From contig CM037472.1 in assembly GCA_021014325.1 (NCBI GenBank), forward strand, positions 18,895,063 to 18,959,062: a DNA stretch of 64,000 nucleotides, written 5' to 3'. Shown one piece after another: positions 11,165 to 26,100 of this stretch. Within the stretch, counting starts at the first letter, position 1. Each line of letters starts with the position of its first letter. The position numbers were made by a program, and so were the translations under genes. The notes beneath the pieces are model-generated. The model saw only the letters and a program-made list of their open reading frames with translations. It made no database searches and was not told where the DNA came from. The stretch is from Plazaster borealis (lineage: Eukaryota > Echinodermata > Asteroidea > Forcipulatida > Labidiasteridae).

Positions 11165-14100
11165 GTAAAAAGAGGGTTTGCAGTTACTTATAAATAAAGG
11201 GGCAGAGGAAACTTTTGGTTGTCTTTTTTTTCCATATTGTTTAAACCGTTTCATTGTCATCGTCTACAATTCATGTGTCATGGTACAGTTTCGGTTTGTC
11301 TTGAAATTGCAGTGTTTATTCCTTGATTTTAAAAACAACAACAACTGTACATTGTGTGGTTTTTCTGTGAATATGACACACCTATCTTGATGGTTTGGTA
11401 CAAACAGTATCATTTTCCAGGTGCTCCGTCATCTAGTTGTGCTTCCTGGAGAATTCTGACAAATTGTCAGTTTGGTCTTTCTTCAAGTTAACCAAAAATA
11501 ACCCTAATTTATGTTGCACCTTGGCTCGGGGAGAACGTACTTTCCATGTTCAGTGTCATGTGTACTGTAGTAAGTCTTTTCAACTTAATACACACAAGTG
11601 CATGCAGGTTTCTTTCCATGCACAATAAAAGTTGTCAGACTGCATTAATATTACATAAACTGCGCATTGCATACTGTAAGTCATAATGATGTTTTCTACA
11701 TTTAAATACAATTCTACAGAGCTACATTATGGCTAAGTTTGTATGCATAGATACAGTATGTATTTTGATTTGTACACTTAGAGAGATCCAGGAAGGCAAT
11801 AGCCAGTGTTTGGTAAAAGGGTGTCCAAATTTGCTGGAAATTTAAAAACTTGGTGTCCAAATTGTTCACTTACAATATGTAAATGACAGATAAAACAGGG
11901 TGTCCAAATTTAAAACAGGGTGTCCAAAAGACACCCATACACACCCCTCTGGCTAATGTAACACTATGCAGGAAGGTTTCATTGTTGAATCATGGCTGAA
12001 TAAACTTACGTCCATTTTGTTCTGATCTCAATTTTAAAATGTGTTGATGCACATTGAGCATGGAGGAAGGAAATCGGACCATGCATATAGCTTTGGATGA
12101 TACTACAATAACTGATGAATCACATTACAATTCTGTGCATTCAATGTTTGTGGATGTGTGTATGATGTATGTAGGCCTACAGTTCAAACACATGTGCAAT
12201 TTGTTATTTATTGTAGCTTGGCAGGCAAAAATGTACAACCATGAAGTAACAACGGACTCTCTCCAAGCCAATGTGCAATATTTACGGTTATTTTTTGTTA
12301 ACTTGAATGAATATAGACTAAACTGACAATGTCAGAATTCTCCAGAAGGCACAATAGTACATATGTTTTTAAAAGAAAGGTGTACTTGTAGAATATGGGA
12401 TACCCCGAATGCTAATCACATAATGTGAATTCACTGAATGTACATGATATCTAGGCCTACAGGCATATTTGTGGGTATTGGTTGTCTGTTTTCATAACAT
12501 ACATTATACGTACACAATGTACATTTAGGTCCAGCACGTATGTAGGGTAGTTTCCATAGCATGTATGTGATTAATCAATCTGTAAACTTGATGAATAGGA
12601 TTCAATTTTATATCAGCTTACAGTTTGTTTCACAATCACAATGTACCCCCATGTCACCATGGTGTACACTCAGTAGTTATGACGTCAATCGAGGTTGGGT
12701 TTATTGTTATTGTACACATACATACATTTATATGACGGGTGTGAACTGTGGTGTACTGCATTGGATTTTAATGTGACAACCAGGAAATTACATACACTGG
12801 TATGTCAGTACTATAGAGTGACCTTGAGTGAAACTGATGGCTAACTATATGGTCTAACCCTAATTCTCCATGGTCTAACCCTTTGCTCTAGTAGGCGTTA
12901 CCAATTCCTAAAACCAGTTAAGACAATAAACTTCAAACTTACAAATCGTCTGACCCATGACTGTAAGCATAAGCTTGTATAGATAGTGCAGTTTTGTATG
13001 GATTTTCTAAAAACTGGTCTTGCATTAATATTTTGGAGCTCGTGGTAAATGGAGTTTATTGATCGAGAGTGGTCTCCAAAGTAATTGTTCATGGCAAAAA
13101 AAACATTCAGATTCTATGAAAAACCTTTGTTTGTGGATTTTGATTTATCGTGTTAACATTTTTATAAATGCATTTTTCATTTAATGTCCTTTTGATCCCT
13201 ACGGGTATGAAATTGCAATTAACGACAAGTAGTAGCCTTATTATATTTTTGGCAATGACAACAAAACCTCAAAAAACACATTCGTCTATATAATAGGAAA
13301 AGATTTCAGGAAATGTTTTGACTGCGCACAACAAATAAGCCTAGCCTATATTTAATTGTGTTTATTTTATTTTATTTTTTAATTATTTTGTTTTACTAAA
13401 AAAAAATTGTATACTTGCAAGCACATATTCATTCCATTTCAAGTCACAGATTTATGAACTATAGGCTATGTGAAAGAACCAGGCTGTAAAATATTTCATA
13501 CGTTAAAATGGCATTTTTAATCATTTTAAATTTGGTCTAGTAAAAAAGGGTTCTGGTCCAGTATCAATGTTTAGCAACAAGCCCTGCTGTCTTTTTTGCA
13601 CAAATTGTCAAGCAAGTTCCATAAGTAGGGTGAAGTAAAAAAAAACATGTTTAGTGTCCCCGCCCGCTTCTTTTTGGGGGGACGCATTGATTTTCTTTCA
13701 AAATGAGATTTAAAAACCATAAAATGTCAACTAATACATCAGAAAATAAAATACTTGCAAGTCAGAACTTAGCCTGTGACGGTTACACGCTTAAAAACAG
13801 ATCGTTTAGTTACACATTTGCATTTATTCATGTGAAAGTGAGCTACAGTGCTCAGGGTTTTTAATACTGTTATTAACAAGCCAAAAATTCATAAAACCAC
13901 TGTAAATTATGTTCAATGTCTTGTCTAACACGTTTCTTCCATTATTGTGTGTTGAATAGTGGAAAACCAAGGGTTGTTTCGAAATTTTAAAAAGAATGGC
14001 GGCCGTCTTGAAAATAAAAAATAAATGCCTCTCCCGCTTCCTTTTTTTTCAGGAACCCGGACGCTAAACCTGTTTTGTTTTTTACTCGGCCTAACACATG

Positions 14101-17100
14101 TCTGTCAAGGAGGTTTTAAACTGGCGTCACACAGTTGGCTAATGTCTGCACATGGTCTGACATTTTTTCGGAGTTAAATTACATGTAAAGATATGGTACG
14201 CGTCTAACAGCGCATGCTTTTTTCTAAAATGCACACTGAGCAATAGAAAAAGAATCTGAACCCCAAAATGGCGTAATCAAGATTATCATGGGGTTAATAC
14301 ATCAGGGCCCAATTTCATGGCGCTGCTTATCGCGGGATTCTGTGCTTACGGCGCCCTGTAAAGCGTGTGATTCTATGGGCCGTAAGCGCAGAATTGTGCG
14401 GTGAGCAGTGCTACAAAGGGCCCAGGGTGATTTGGTCCAATACCTTTGCTATGACCATCTTGCATTGTGTTTAATTTCACACACATTATATATTAGTACA
14501 ATTTTGTTCAGGTTTCCAATTATCACAGATGGATTAGTTCTAATTAAATTCAAGGATTCTACCAACTGTAAATGCTTCTGTTCCATCCCAACAACATCAT
14601 GGTTATCAAGATAAATTCACATAATATCTGATCAATAAATCTTCCATCTTTATGGTCTTTACTTATTGATATGAAATCAACCCCCCCATGTTGGTCATGA
14701 TTGACATTGCCTGGTAACACTGTGATGTTTGTTGCAATTTAATTAGTTTTCATTGTTTGGGACGCTCTCCAAGTTTTGTTTTTATTGTTAGCGGAGACTT
14801 GAGCTTGGTTTCCCAGCAGCAACGTTGCACCATAATGTGCCATTTTGTGTTTGTGTGGTTGCCGACTATGTCCTCACCTGTTTTACTTTGCCTGTTTGAG
14901 GATGGATTTATGGACTGTCGGATGGGAAGGCGCACTGCTAAATGCGTAAAGTACATTAGTAGAGTTGGAACGATTACATTGTACCGTAGTTCCTTTTGGG
15001 AATTGAATAATTTGTTGAAATCTTATGGGGAATATATGCTGCAGGTTGCAGCTTACAGCTTACATAATGCTGCCTCTTTCCTCCATGCATAATGTGCAAC
15101 AAATATATTCACATTTCATGGAACATTTGCATCTTTTTAATGTAAAACGCTGGACAAAAAACACATGCAAAAATGGTCATTCAGTTTTAAAATAAAGTCT
15201 ACATAGCATGCGCATGCTATGTATGTTCATGGTATGAGATGCAATCTCTTTGTATAGGTTGAGTACTGGGTCCTTTCCGTACCTTTTTCATGCGTATACT
15301 ATACATGTGCACCGAGTCTGAAACATGATAAAAAGGTATGTTACAGAAATGGTACAGCTGACAAAATAGTCGGAGACACTGTTCATGTTTTATGTTATCA
15401 ACCATATATACATGAAATAACAAACCTGTGAAAATTTGGGCTAAGTTCGTTGTGTAAGTCTAGAGAACAAAAACGGGAAAAAAACATGCAACATTTTCAG
15501 CATGTAAACACATGAACAACCAAAATCAGCATCGAGTTTTTTAGGATTTCAGAAAAAGTTTTCTTTAAGTTTAAAATACTATGACTTCATTTCAGATGCA
15601 AATATTTCACAGAACAAATGGTTCTAGTACTTCAGTAATCAGTAAGCTTTCAGGCTAAAATTAAACAATGGTGTTTTTAATCCATACCTGTAGGTCCTAT
15701 AATACATGTACCTTTAAGGAGCTAACGTTTATATGGTTGTACAAGTATGCGTTTACATACTTGTACATGTAATGTACATGTACGGCACATGTCGTCTTCA
15801 AGATTACATGATATTCATTGAGATGTTTGTTTAGATGGTCTTCCTGACAAGGGAATTTGGCAAACCTCCAACACGGGAATATACGTGTAAGCGCCAAGTT
15901 GGAAACAGCCAATTTCTCTCTAACAATCATTGGTTTAACATCTACAGATGATTACGAACTGCACAAGTCAATAAATTGTGATTCATTAACTACATGTAGA
16001 CGACAAATTTTACTCATTGTGAAATCAGCAGTTAGCTTGGCTGGGCTCCAACCCACAAACTTCACACCAGTCATCCTTTGCACTGTTTTAAAGATAAACA
16101 AAATGGAGGGGGTGGGAGTACGGGGGGGGGGGGGGGGGGGACACAAGGGGACAAGTACACCCCAGGCATCTCTTAACCACATACATGTACAAACAAAACT
16201 TTCACAGACACAGAAACTGAGTCCTGATAAATCCTTTTTGAAAATGTCAATGCGATGCCGCCAGCAGATCTGTACATGCACGGAACATTTGTTTGTGGTG
16301 CGAGGTTAACAGTGGGTGACTTTCTCAAATTCTCCCTTTTACTTGGAATTACTGTGTAATCTCCAATTCTAGATCTCTGTCCTTTTTGCTTATTACAAAC
16401 AAGGATTACGAGTTGATAGGCTACCATGGTTGTTTTCCTGTTTCCTTTCGTTTTCAACATGGGAGGTACATCATCCGAAGTTATTGGCCTTGGCTCACAG
16501 CCGAGGGTCTGGCCGAGTCTTAAAAAACTTTTCTCGAAAGATAGTGGATTATGATTGATAGCCATTTTTTTTTTTTTTTTACTTAATTTTTTTTTTTACT
16601 TTACTTGGTTACATGTAAGTCATACATGTAGTTTCATTTTGACGATATTCACAACAAAAATGTTTGCTCTCCCTGGATGTTCCAAAAAATTTATCCCACA
16701 GTTGGGCCCAGAAATTGTTTTGGGAATCCCGTAAGGCCACATAAAATTATAAAATTGTTGATCGTCCTTTTTTGTGTGATTTTGATGTTTTTAATTGTTT
16801 TGTTAAACCCATTTAACTCCTAGATGACATTTTCTGTGAACCTTTTCAGTGAACATTTGCTAAAGTAAATATTTGAAGAATTGTTCTTGTTTTTGAAGAA
16901 AAACAAAATGGGGTCGGGGTTTGGTAGGGTCGGGTGGTGATGATCAACAATTTCTTTTTTTTATGTGGCCTAACAAGAAACTATTCTTGCCTCTAGAAAC
17001 AGTAGATACATGGTTATGTTGCATCTGCCAACCCGGCTTCTTTGTAGCCAATGATAAAACACTTGAACAGTAAAATTATTGACTAACAATCAACTCCACT

Positions 17101-20100
17101 GACAACGCGTTGGTAGAACACCCTGATTGCCCACCTCATCAGGAAAACACCGGTGAAAAAAAACCTGCGTCGTTTTGTCAATTGTAGAAGGTAAACAATT
17201 TCTATGGACGGGTTCCTGTAATTGATTTTGTGTGATCATCAAACGAGACAACCGTACAGGTGGTTTCTTTCAAAACAAAAGTTAAATAAATCTGTAATCG
17301 ATGGACGTTTTTTGGGGGAGAGGATCCTTTGTGAGGCCTGGAGGCATTGAGCATTGTTTCCCCAGGTACTTTGAATTTCCCTGGTTGGAAGCTGTTAAGG
17401 CTAAGGGCATACATTTATAAATTGCCAGGCTTTGCGCTTAAGCTTTTTGTAAAGGAGTAAACTATGCGGTTTACTTGCCCGAGGAAATGTTTAGTTGCCT
17501 AGATGTTAAACATGTATTGTCATAAATGTATCTTTCTGATGCATATTCACACACTCAAAAATAAATTAGCACATTTTAAAAATGTATTATTCACATCTGA
17601 AAAGGAAGAATTATGAGCATTGTAAACAAGTAGATTGCACAGTTTTTAGTATTCCACAGGACAGTGTATTCCGGGCTAGTGTTAAAGAGAGGGTATAATA
17701 ATAATAATAATAATAATCATGGCCATTTGTACCGCGCCATATCTGTCAACTTGACACTCCTGGCGCATGTTATGAGAAAAAGATGTTGTATAAAATCTAC
17801 AATACAGTCTTGGCATAAAACAAAATATGCAAAAGAGTTATCCAAACACTAACAGAGTTAATCCAAACAGTTGTCAAAAAGAAAAGTTTTCAGTTGTGAT
17901 TTGAAGTTGGTAAGGGAGCTTTCCTGCCGAAGGCTAGGAGGAAGCGAGTTCCAAAAGTGCGGCCCTGAAACAGAAAAGGATCGGTGCCCCCATGAACGTT
18001 GTGTTCGTGGAATGTGCAAGAGCCCGGTAATGGTGGAGCGAAGCTCTCGTGTAGGTTGGTACGGATGAATTAGTTCTTGGATGTATGAAGGTGAAGAGCC
18101 ATGAAGAGAATGAAAAACGAGGAGAGTCTTGAGTTTGGTAATTTCTCCAAAAATTAATGACCATACAAACTTACTTGGTAAGAAGCACTGCAGTTGAGTA
18201 TTTATTGATTGATTTATTTTGTTTTATTTAGCCAGGGTAGCCCCATCCGTTTTCTTCAGTGGACTGTTTTCCCTGGGGTCCCTGGATGCAGTCCTCATGG
18301 GAATAAATGTGCATCTTGTGCGTGTGAAGGTGTGACCACATGCCTACATCACTTACCGTTTACTACAATCGAACACTGCTTTCACAAGCCCTAGGCCAAA
18401 TGTGAAAGCAAAATTGATGCTTTTTTCATGAGAAGAGTAGCATTTCCAAACAAAAATAAGTTATTGACTAGAAATGTTGTGTACATTCAAAGAAAACCGC
18501 TGGTGGTTAAAAAAAAAATTATATTCAAAGGGCCATTTGCAGCCAGACACCTAGGCCTATCCTTCATGGCGCTGTTTACTGCAAAATACTGCGCTTTTGG
18601 CCTATAGTATTACAAGCTTTACAGGGTGCCGTAAGTGCAGTGCATTCAACCTGGTCTGCTGGCTAAATGTTAGGACTTGTCAAAATTCACTCAGAGTGGT
18701 CAGGCTTGCTAGTTCAGTGATGCAAAGCTTCCCTATTTCATTTGAAAGATGGACTGGTGAAAAAGATGATGGACTTGTGAAAATGACGACCTTAATGGTC
18801 CTGCTGGCCAGTCACTAAACAAGTTTTTAAGGGCAAACCCTGCGCATAATTCTGTGGTAAACAGTGCTATGAATTTTGGCCCTATTTTTTATTCTGGTAA
18901 TTTCTGTTAATGTTCCATAGAGATTGTGCTGTTTCAGTGCCCAAAGTTTTCTTTTACTAAATAGCAAGGAAGTTAACCACAACAACATCCTCGCTTAGAG
19001 GTCATGGCAGGATATTTTCACTTTTTTCAACTTTTTTTTCCCCTGTAAATAACCATCGGTGAAGGTTATCATGACGTATCATCTTAAAGCTAAAAATGTG
19101 TACTCTTAGTAACGTCATAGGGTGGTTGACGTAGTGCCAACGTAATCTTGAGGAAGCATTTGTTACTTCTAATTGCTTGTTAAAGGTGGATTTCATGCAG
19201 ACAGGATCTTCCAATAATTGCCAAGCTCAACTCTCAAGTGTCCGTTATGGGAAGCGTTTTATTCTCGTATGGCGTAGATAGATGGAAAGCTGTGTGTAGT
19301 CAGCGTATTGTCTGGGATTTCGGTTCATTTCTCTGAGAGTTGTAGATTGGTTCGGTTGCCTTTATGATTTTTGTCCTCTCAAGATGACGGGATCGCAAAA
19401 TGCTGCTCTGACAGTGGCAACTGATTGTCTTTGTTACCACGTTGAGCATCAACCTAACTACCAAGTAAGAAGAAGGCATAACTCATTCTCTTTAGTCTAC
19501 AGTGTGTAGTGGTGATTCAGATCTAACTTCACAAGTTTCACTTTTGATTTTTCGTTATTAGTGTGTACTGTTCATTTATTTACTTTATTTTATAACAAAG
19601 TTTGACTTTAGTTTGAGCTGATGTACTTTAGCAATCATTATCCGTTTCATTTTACCTGTTTTACTTTGTAGAGACTTGTGTACATGTTGGAGATTTTTTT
19701 TTTAACTTCCTTTTTTGCAATTGTTGTTGTTTCTTCTTGTGCAGGCGAGTTCATGGAGAAAGATCCGCAACATGGTGCACTGGTCTCCTTTTGTTCAGTC
19801 TTTCAAGAAGAAATATCCCTGGGTGCAGCTTGCCGGCCATCAAGGTAATGATTTTTTAAAACTTAATTTGGGGTTGAACAAATACAAATTTAGTAGAGCG
19901 GGATTTGAACCTGCGACCTCTGGATTAACATGCCGTCACTTTACCAACTGAGCTATCTGTCTAGCCCTATGTTGGCGGTCTCCCTGTTCTGTCAATATCT
20001 TTGTTTTGGGGTGCCAGGCTTCTCATTCTAACCCTAACCATCAAAATGCAACGCAGTTGAAATTAAAGCCCTTCTAAATGCAAAAGCGGATTTCGGTTGC

Positions 20101-23100
20101 ATTGTGGAGTGAATTGGTTTACGCCAGCCTTGTCGCCGGGCATTTACATGTTAACAGCGTTCTCGCTTAACAGTGGTCCGCTGGCCAAATGCTAGTTAAA
20201 ACACCTGAGGATCAGTCAAAAGTCTCTCCAAGTGGTTCGGCTGGCTGTGTTGAGAAGCATCGCTATTTCATTTGAAATATGGACTATTGACAATGCTGGT
20301 GGACTTGTGAAATGACAAGCTAACAGGTCATGCTGGCCAGTCACTAAAAATGTTAAGGTCAAACACTGATTTACCCCGCTAAAATGCACCAATATGCAGT
20401 GACGCTTGCTGGGGACTTCACTTTGTACATGAAAGAACAACCCTGCTAAATGCAGCACAGTGCAGCAGAGTACAACATGTGATTTAAGTTGACTTCCAAA
20501 TGCAACAAAATACAACATTTCCTTTACCATTTGTGGTGCATTTTGTTGCATTTTGCAGGGTCAGGGTTGTAATTAATTTTGTTCCGATTTGTATTACAGA
20601 GACTTTAAAAGCTTGTAGTGCTAAAATAGACCAAAGTGACAACTATGTACAAATGTTGGTTCACCTTTAAAAATATATAGATTGTCCATACTAGGAGCCT
20701 TGCATTCCTTATGAACATGACAAACAAGCAACTCTATACAGGAACAACCTTCGGTTGTATTGTACAGTTGTACAGGCATGCATGACCCGCTTCAGAAAGA
20801 TGAGATTAATGCTTGGAAGTACGTGTTCTTCTAAGAGTACGTGTCAAGCCTAACCATGTCAAACACGTGAATGCGAGTGAATGCGAGTGAATGCGAGAGG
20901 TTCTCAGGCTCTGAGTATCCTTAAGTGCTGGTTATCATAAGAGGGATCTTTTCCTGCTGGATCCAGAAATAATAACACCATGGCAGAAACGCGTCTTTTA
21001 ATGGAGCATGTCGTGATTGTTACCATTGGTAATTTTGACCGACATGTACTATTAAAGGGAGGGTATACCTTTGGTTGTTACTTTAAAAAGTGTTGACCAT
21101 AAAAACTTACTTGGCAAAGAGCACTGTAGAGCTGTTGATATTATAAAACATTGTTAGAAACGACCCCCTTCAAAGTAATTTAGTTTTAGAGAAAGAGTTA
21201 ATTTTTCACTAAAACATTTGAATCTGAGAAAGGCTTCAGGCATAAAGCCTTTCTCATGCATCCAAAAGCACACAATCCTATGTAACAATAGTGTTTTTTT
21301 GCTCAAATTAATTTCTTGCAACTTCGATGACGAATTAAGCCCAAATGTTCACAGTTCTATGCATACATGTATGTTGGGATACACCAAGTGAAGATAGTGG
21401 TCTTTGCCAATTACCAAAAGTATACCCTGCCTTTAGAGACCATAGCGGCCACAAGCGGCTTGTACCAAAATGCCCATGCGGCCGCAAACAGCCGCAAGGT
21501 TTGACCTACTTCTTATTAGCAATGTCTGGGCGTTTCGTTATGATTATACAGAAATGAATGGTCTCTAAAGAGTTAAACATGCAAGCAACTTGATTTGGCA
21601 TTTTTGTTTATTTTTTCAACAGCCCTGCACCCTACCCCCTCCACCACCCCGGTAATGTACATTGACAAAACTTGTTCACTAAACCACTATATCGTTCTAT
21701 ACACTGTCTTCAATACAAAGTGTACACAGGCTTCGTTCAAACATTGCTTAGAGGTTTTTCCAATTTGACCTCGGCAGTTTGTCACGTTCACAGCCAGATG
21801 CTGTGTGGAATTTCATTGATTTAAGTCTCCTGGATGAGCTCGAAGTTCACATTTTGTATTTGTTTAATTTTGTCACTGGGAAAGGCAGTAGAACGGGCTG
21901 CAGTAGAGACCTGTGGGTTGTTCATGCTCAGAAAAAAGGGTGCATTTGTAGGAGTATATATATTGGATTTGTCAATTTACCTAAAGGGGATGCATATTCA
22001 TTGAGCAATTGCCTGTGAAGTTTTTGCAAAGAGCGTTTATTATTAGGCTTGTGTACAAAAGACAAACAACTTGTGAAGTGTGGTCTCACTGATGCAAGTT
22101 CAGTACCTATATGTTTGTAAATGTACATGGCGGTGTCTACCCATTGAAACCGAGGACTTTAACTTAAAGGGGCTACGTCTGTGGTTGTACATGGAATTAT
22201 AAACTCTCATCAAGTTACTGCACGCTCGTCTTCCCTCCGTATCATATGTATGGAGAGCGCGCAGTTCATAATTGCATGTACAACCACAGGCCTGCTTTGA
22301 TCATGACGACACAGCCCCTTTATAACAAAAAGGGAGTCGGGTGTTTTGACAAAGCGAGGACGTCCTCGCTTTGCTTTCATGTACAAAACCAACTGGGATA
22401 TCGTTAAAACAAAATTTAAGTCCAAACAATGGGAGAACAAAGAGAAGTCCTCAATTTGAGGGGTCAACAAACATGTGTAATTGTACATATAGTTTGTATA
22501 AGGGATTTCCGAAGCTAATGTATTGTTCTGATGCACAACAACATATATTTTCATACATTCTTTTATGCCTTAGGCAATTTGGCTAGCATTTGGCCTAATT
22601 CCTCCAATATCTTCTTCTCCCATGTCACTCCACTCTAAATTGTTTGGACTTTTAGATAAGATTGATATGCTTGACCCTGTGATAAGCACTTGTTGTTTGA
22701 ACCATGTTTGAACCTGCTGACCCCAGTCCTTCTGATTCATTCACTTTGGCAATAGGATGTAGAAGGAATTTGGACTGTAATTAAGGGTTATTTAATTAGT
22801 AACACATTTTTTTAATGACTTTATTTCAAGGCATTGGACTCTCAAAACATTGTGTTCTTAATTCCTGGATGACCAGTGGAGACTTTGTCTTAAAACACAT
22901 GTTTCTGTGAGGTTTCTTTTAGGCATTTATGAAGAAAGCTCAGTTCTCAATAAGACATTTTTCCCCACGGACATCATACATGTATATGTAGCAATAATTG
23001 CCTCCAGGACACATCAGTGTCTTGTACAAACATTTATACAATATATATACAATGTACATGTACCTCCAAATTAGAATTCCTCATCTGCCAGACCAGTAAT

Positions 23101-26100
23101 TTGTTTAACCATGGAGTCCAGAAGTGAATTGTGTTTGATTAGTTTTCTTCCCCCCACCCCCCCCCCCCACTCTTGGGCTGTGCAATGTTTGTTTATCCAG
23201 GGTTTGAAAATTACATTAAAACCTTGTACATTCGATTTTTGCAATGTATCAATAACTCGACCGGGTTCATGGTATATTACCAGTGATGTCAACATGTAGG
23301 TTTCTGAAGGAAGGAGACATTTCCAAGGAACCTGTTGTATTGATCCATACTGTAAGGCGAACTGACAAAAACAAAACAAAACACTTATGTTTCCTATTAT
23401 CCCACCCAACCTTGAAAACCACACAGAAGCTGTATCTTTTTATTACAAAGATACAAAAAAGTTAAACTTATGTTGCGGGCCCAAAGCCTAAGTTTTTTGT
23501 ACATCGTCCTGTTTTTGTTAAAAGTTGGTCAGCGCTGCATTCTTAAACCATTCAACCAATGAATGTACAATGCTGATAGGTAGCAGACCAGGAATTTCAT
23601 CTTTGAGAGGGCAGGTTTTTTTTCATTTTGCAAAGGGCACTTCCACTGGAAAAGTCAATGGGAAACTTGGAAGAGTTGCATGGCATCCGTGGCCTCCTTG
23701 TAATATCCAGGGCTGAGGTAGTCCACTTTTAAACCTGACGTTTTCTCTAGTTAGCTGTTACAAATGAGTGCGCAACAAAATAATAACTGCCCACCGAAAT
23801 AAAAAGTCAGTGTAATGGGAAACACAGCTGTCTTTTTGTTTGGCCTATTAATGTAACTAATTCTGTAAACTTATGTGAGGCAGTGTTTAACATTTTTATT
23901 TAAAAAATTTGTCCTTTTATAACCAAAGGTAACTTCAAGGCAGGAGAGTTTGGTACCATCTTGAAGAAGCACACGCAGAAAGAGCAATGGGCCCTGAGGA
24001 AGCTGATGGCTGACATTCTAAGACCGTACATCCCTGAGTACAAAGGGCTCGTCGAGAAGAACTCAGAGAGTATCCTTTTCAAATGTTGCTGCTGCACAAA
24101 GATTCCTGTAAAGCTCTTGATTGCTTTTGCTAAGAGTTTCAAGCAGAAGATATTGTAAAAACAAATTTGTTATGTGTTGAGTTTAAGATACGTGTTACAA
24201 AAAGCCCATTAGCACCAACAAAAAATAACTTTTCCAATCTGTTAGAGATTCAGAATCTGTTATTACGGATCGTAACAGCTTTTTTGAAAGTGGGTCATGT
24301 GGTATATATACTCATTTTCACTGGTTCCCGCTTTGCAAATGAATTGAAGCAATAGATGTCATGTGCAGATTGTGAATACACTTTTATTTGAACTAGGTTT
24401 TGTTTTGGGATCCACACAGTTCAGACTTTTCCTTAATCCAAGTTGTTACCTTCAGAATATGTTCAAATGCAAGATCTTCTGGGTGATTTTGACAACCCGT
24501 CAGTGATGGACTGTAAAATCGGAACCAGGTGAAGTAATCTATTGTACTTGTTTAATTTAAGGCTAGACAAACTCAACGAAAGACGACACAAGAATGTGTT
24601 TGTCCCTATAAACAGGCTTTAATAATGATAGTAAAAATAATAATACTAATAACGATATGAATGTGTATTTATTATGCACCCTTTCAAGCCAAAGTGGGCC
24701 CCTCATAGCACCTCACAGTATTATCAACTGGCCCCTCAGCATTCCTAAACCCATCTGAACTCCTTAGGAGTATGCTGCACCGGCAATGGAATGGGCGCAC
24801 AGGTTGGTTATCATTCACAACAATAATCGCTACCCTCGCAGGTACCCAGTTACACCTGGGTGATGAGAAGCAATTGTAGTAAAGTTTATTGCTCAAGGAC
24901 TCAAGTGTCACGACCGGGATGTGAACCCACACTCCGGTGATTAGGCCACCAGAACCTGAGTTCAATGCTCTAGACCGCTCGATAATGACACGCCAGCGAT
25001 TATACACGAAATCAGTTGTATAAATTCAAAATGATTTAAAAAGTTAATATAATAACCAATTGCCCAGAGAAGTTTACCCACCTGAAGTTGCTTTCTTTTT
25101 TGAGAAAATGATGACCTAATGTGGCAAGTTAAAAATACCACCTTCAAGCGAAAGGCTTCTTTAAAGATGCAGAAGAAACTATAATAATTATATATTGTCT
25201 TATATAGCTCATGCATCTACCAATAAGGGACTCAAGGCACTTGAACAAATTGAAACACTTTAAGACAAGTTTTTAAATTAAATTTTATTTTATGAGAACC
25301 ATTTATGTAACACCTTATAAGGATCTACAAGGTGCTGCGGCGCATTTAGCAGCCACTGCCAAAGAACCCAGGGGCAAACTCCTTCTCTTAGCGATAAGAG
25401 TAACTGGGTTCTTTTACGTGCATTACACAACACACGGGACCTACGGCTTTTTCATCCCATCCGAAGGACTAAGCTATAATGGTTAAGTGTCTTGCTTAAG
25501 GACACAAGTGTCAAGACTGGGACTTGAACCCACACTCTGCTTGTCAGAAACACCAGAGTGTGAGTCCAGTGCTCTTAACCGCTCGGCCACGATGACTATG
25601 TCGTCGTTAAAGGCACTTGGAAATTGTCAAAGACTAGTGTTCTCACTTGGTGTATCCCAACATATGCATAAAATAACAAGCCTGGGCTCAATTGGTCATC
25701 GAAGTTGCAAGAAAAAGATGAAAGAAAAAACACCCTTGTTGTACAAATTTGTGTGCTTTCAGATAGGAATAAAAACTTCTTGCAAGACGTTTTTATTATT
25801 TTAGTGAGAAATTAGCTCTTTCTCAAAAACTACGTTACTTCAGAGGGAGTCCTTTCCTACAATGTGTTATACTATCAACAGCTCTCCGTTGCTTGTTACC
25901 AAGTAAGTTTTTATGCTAATATTTGTTTTGAGTCATTACCAAACGTGTACGATAACTTTAAACTCCATTTACTAAATGACAGGGATCTAAGAATTTAAAT
26001 ATGTGGTCATTCAGGGGTTTTTTTTCTGGAGGACTTGAACAGGCTTCCTTTTTTTCCCTCTCCCTGAGTTGGATCTGATCATCAGCCAACCATTATGTAA

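Larger units (their letters stand above)
11165..19744 (+). other. ITPK intron 1, 8.6 kb
   Basis: It contains a ggtgtccaaa motif cluster (11815-11935), a terminal-inverted element (about 13642-14076), MITE D (14305-14423), a 22-bp palindrome (15201-15222), MITE B (15330-15717), a G19 run (16122-16140), an ATA microsatellite with a dispersed repeat (17695-18130), a nested MITE pair (18566-18883) and the candidate alternative exon at 19384. No other coding exon is visible. Confidence 0.7.
19845..23928 (+). other. ITPK intron 2, 4.1 kb
   Basis: It contains a tRNA-like SINE, MITE C (20152-20368), a terminal-inverted piece near 20430-20570, MITE A (21052-21435), a small element with CTTTAGAGACCAT ends (21431-21567), a repeat with a nested palindromic MITE (22128-22540) and repeat G (22600-22740). 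I see no gene. Confidence 0.7.

Noticed and set aside
16173..16565. 130-residue minus-strand ORF
   Set aside because: No family recognised, low-complexity ends, and it lies in repeat-like intron sequence of ITPK; length alone is weak evidence here.
19890..19965. tRNA gene on the minus strand
   Set aside because: The acceptor stem does not pair, and the same flanking sequence recurs at 30880-30990, so it is a SINE head.
20216..20551. 111-residue minus-strand ORF
   Set aside because: It spans a family C MITE and a second TIR repeat.
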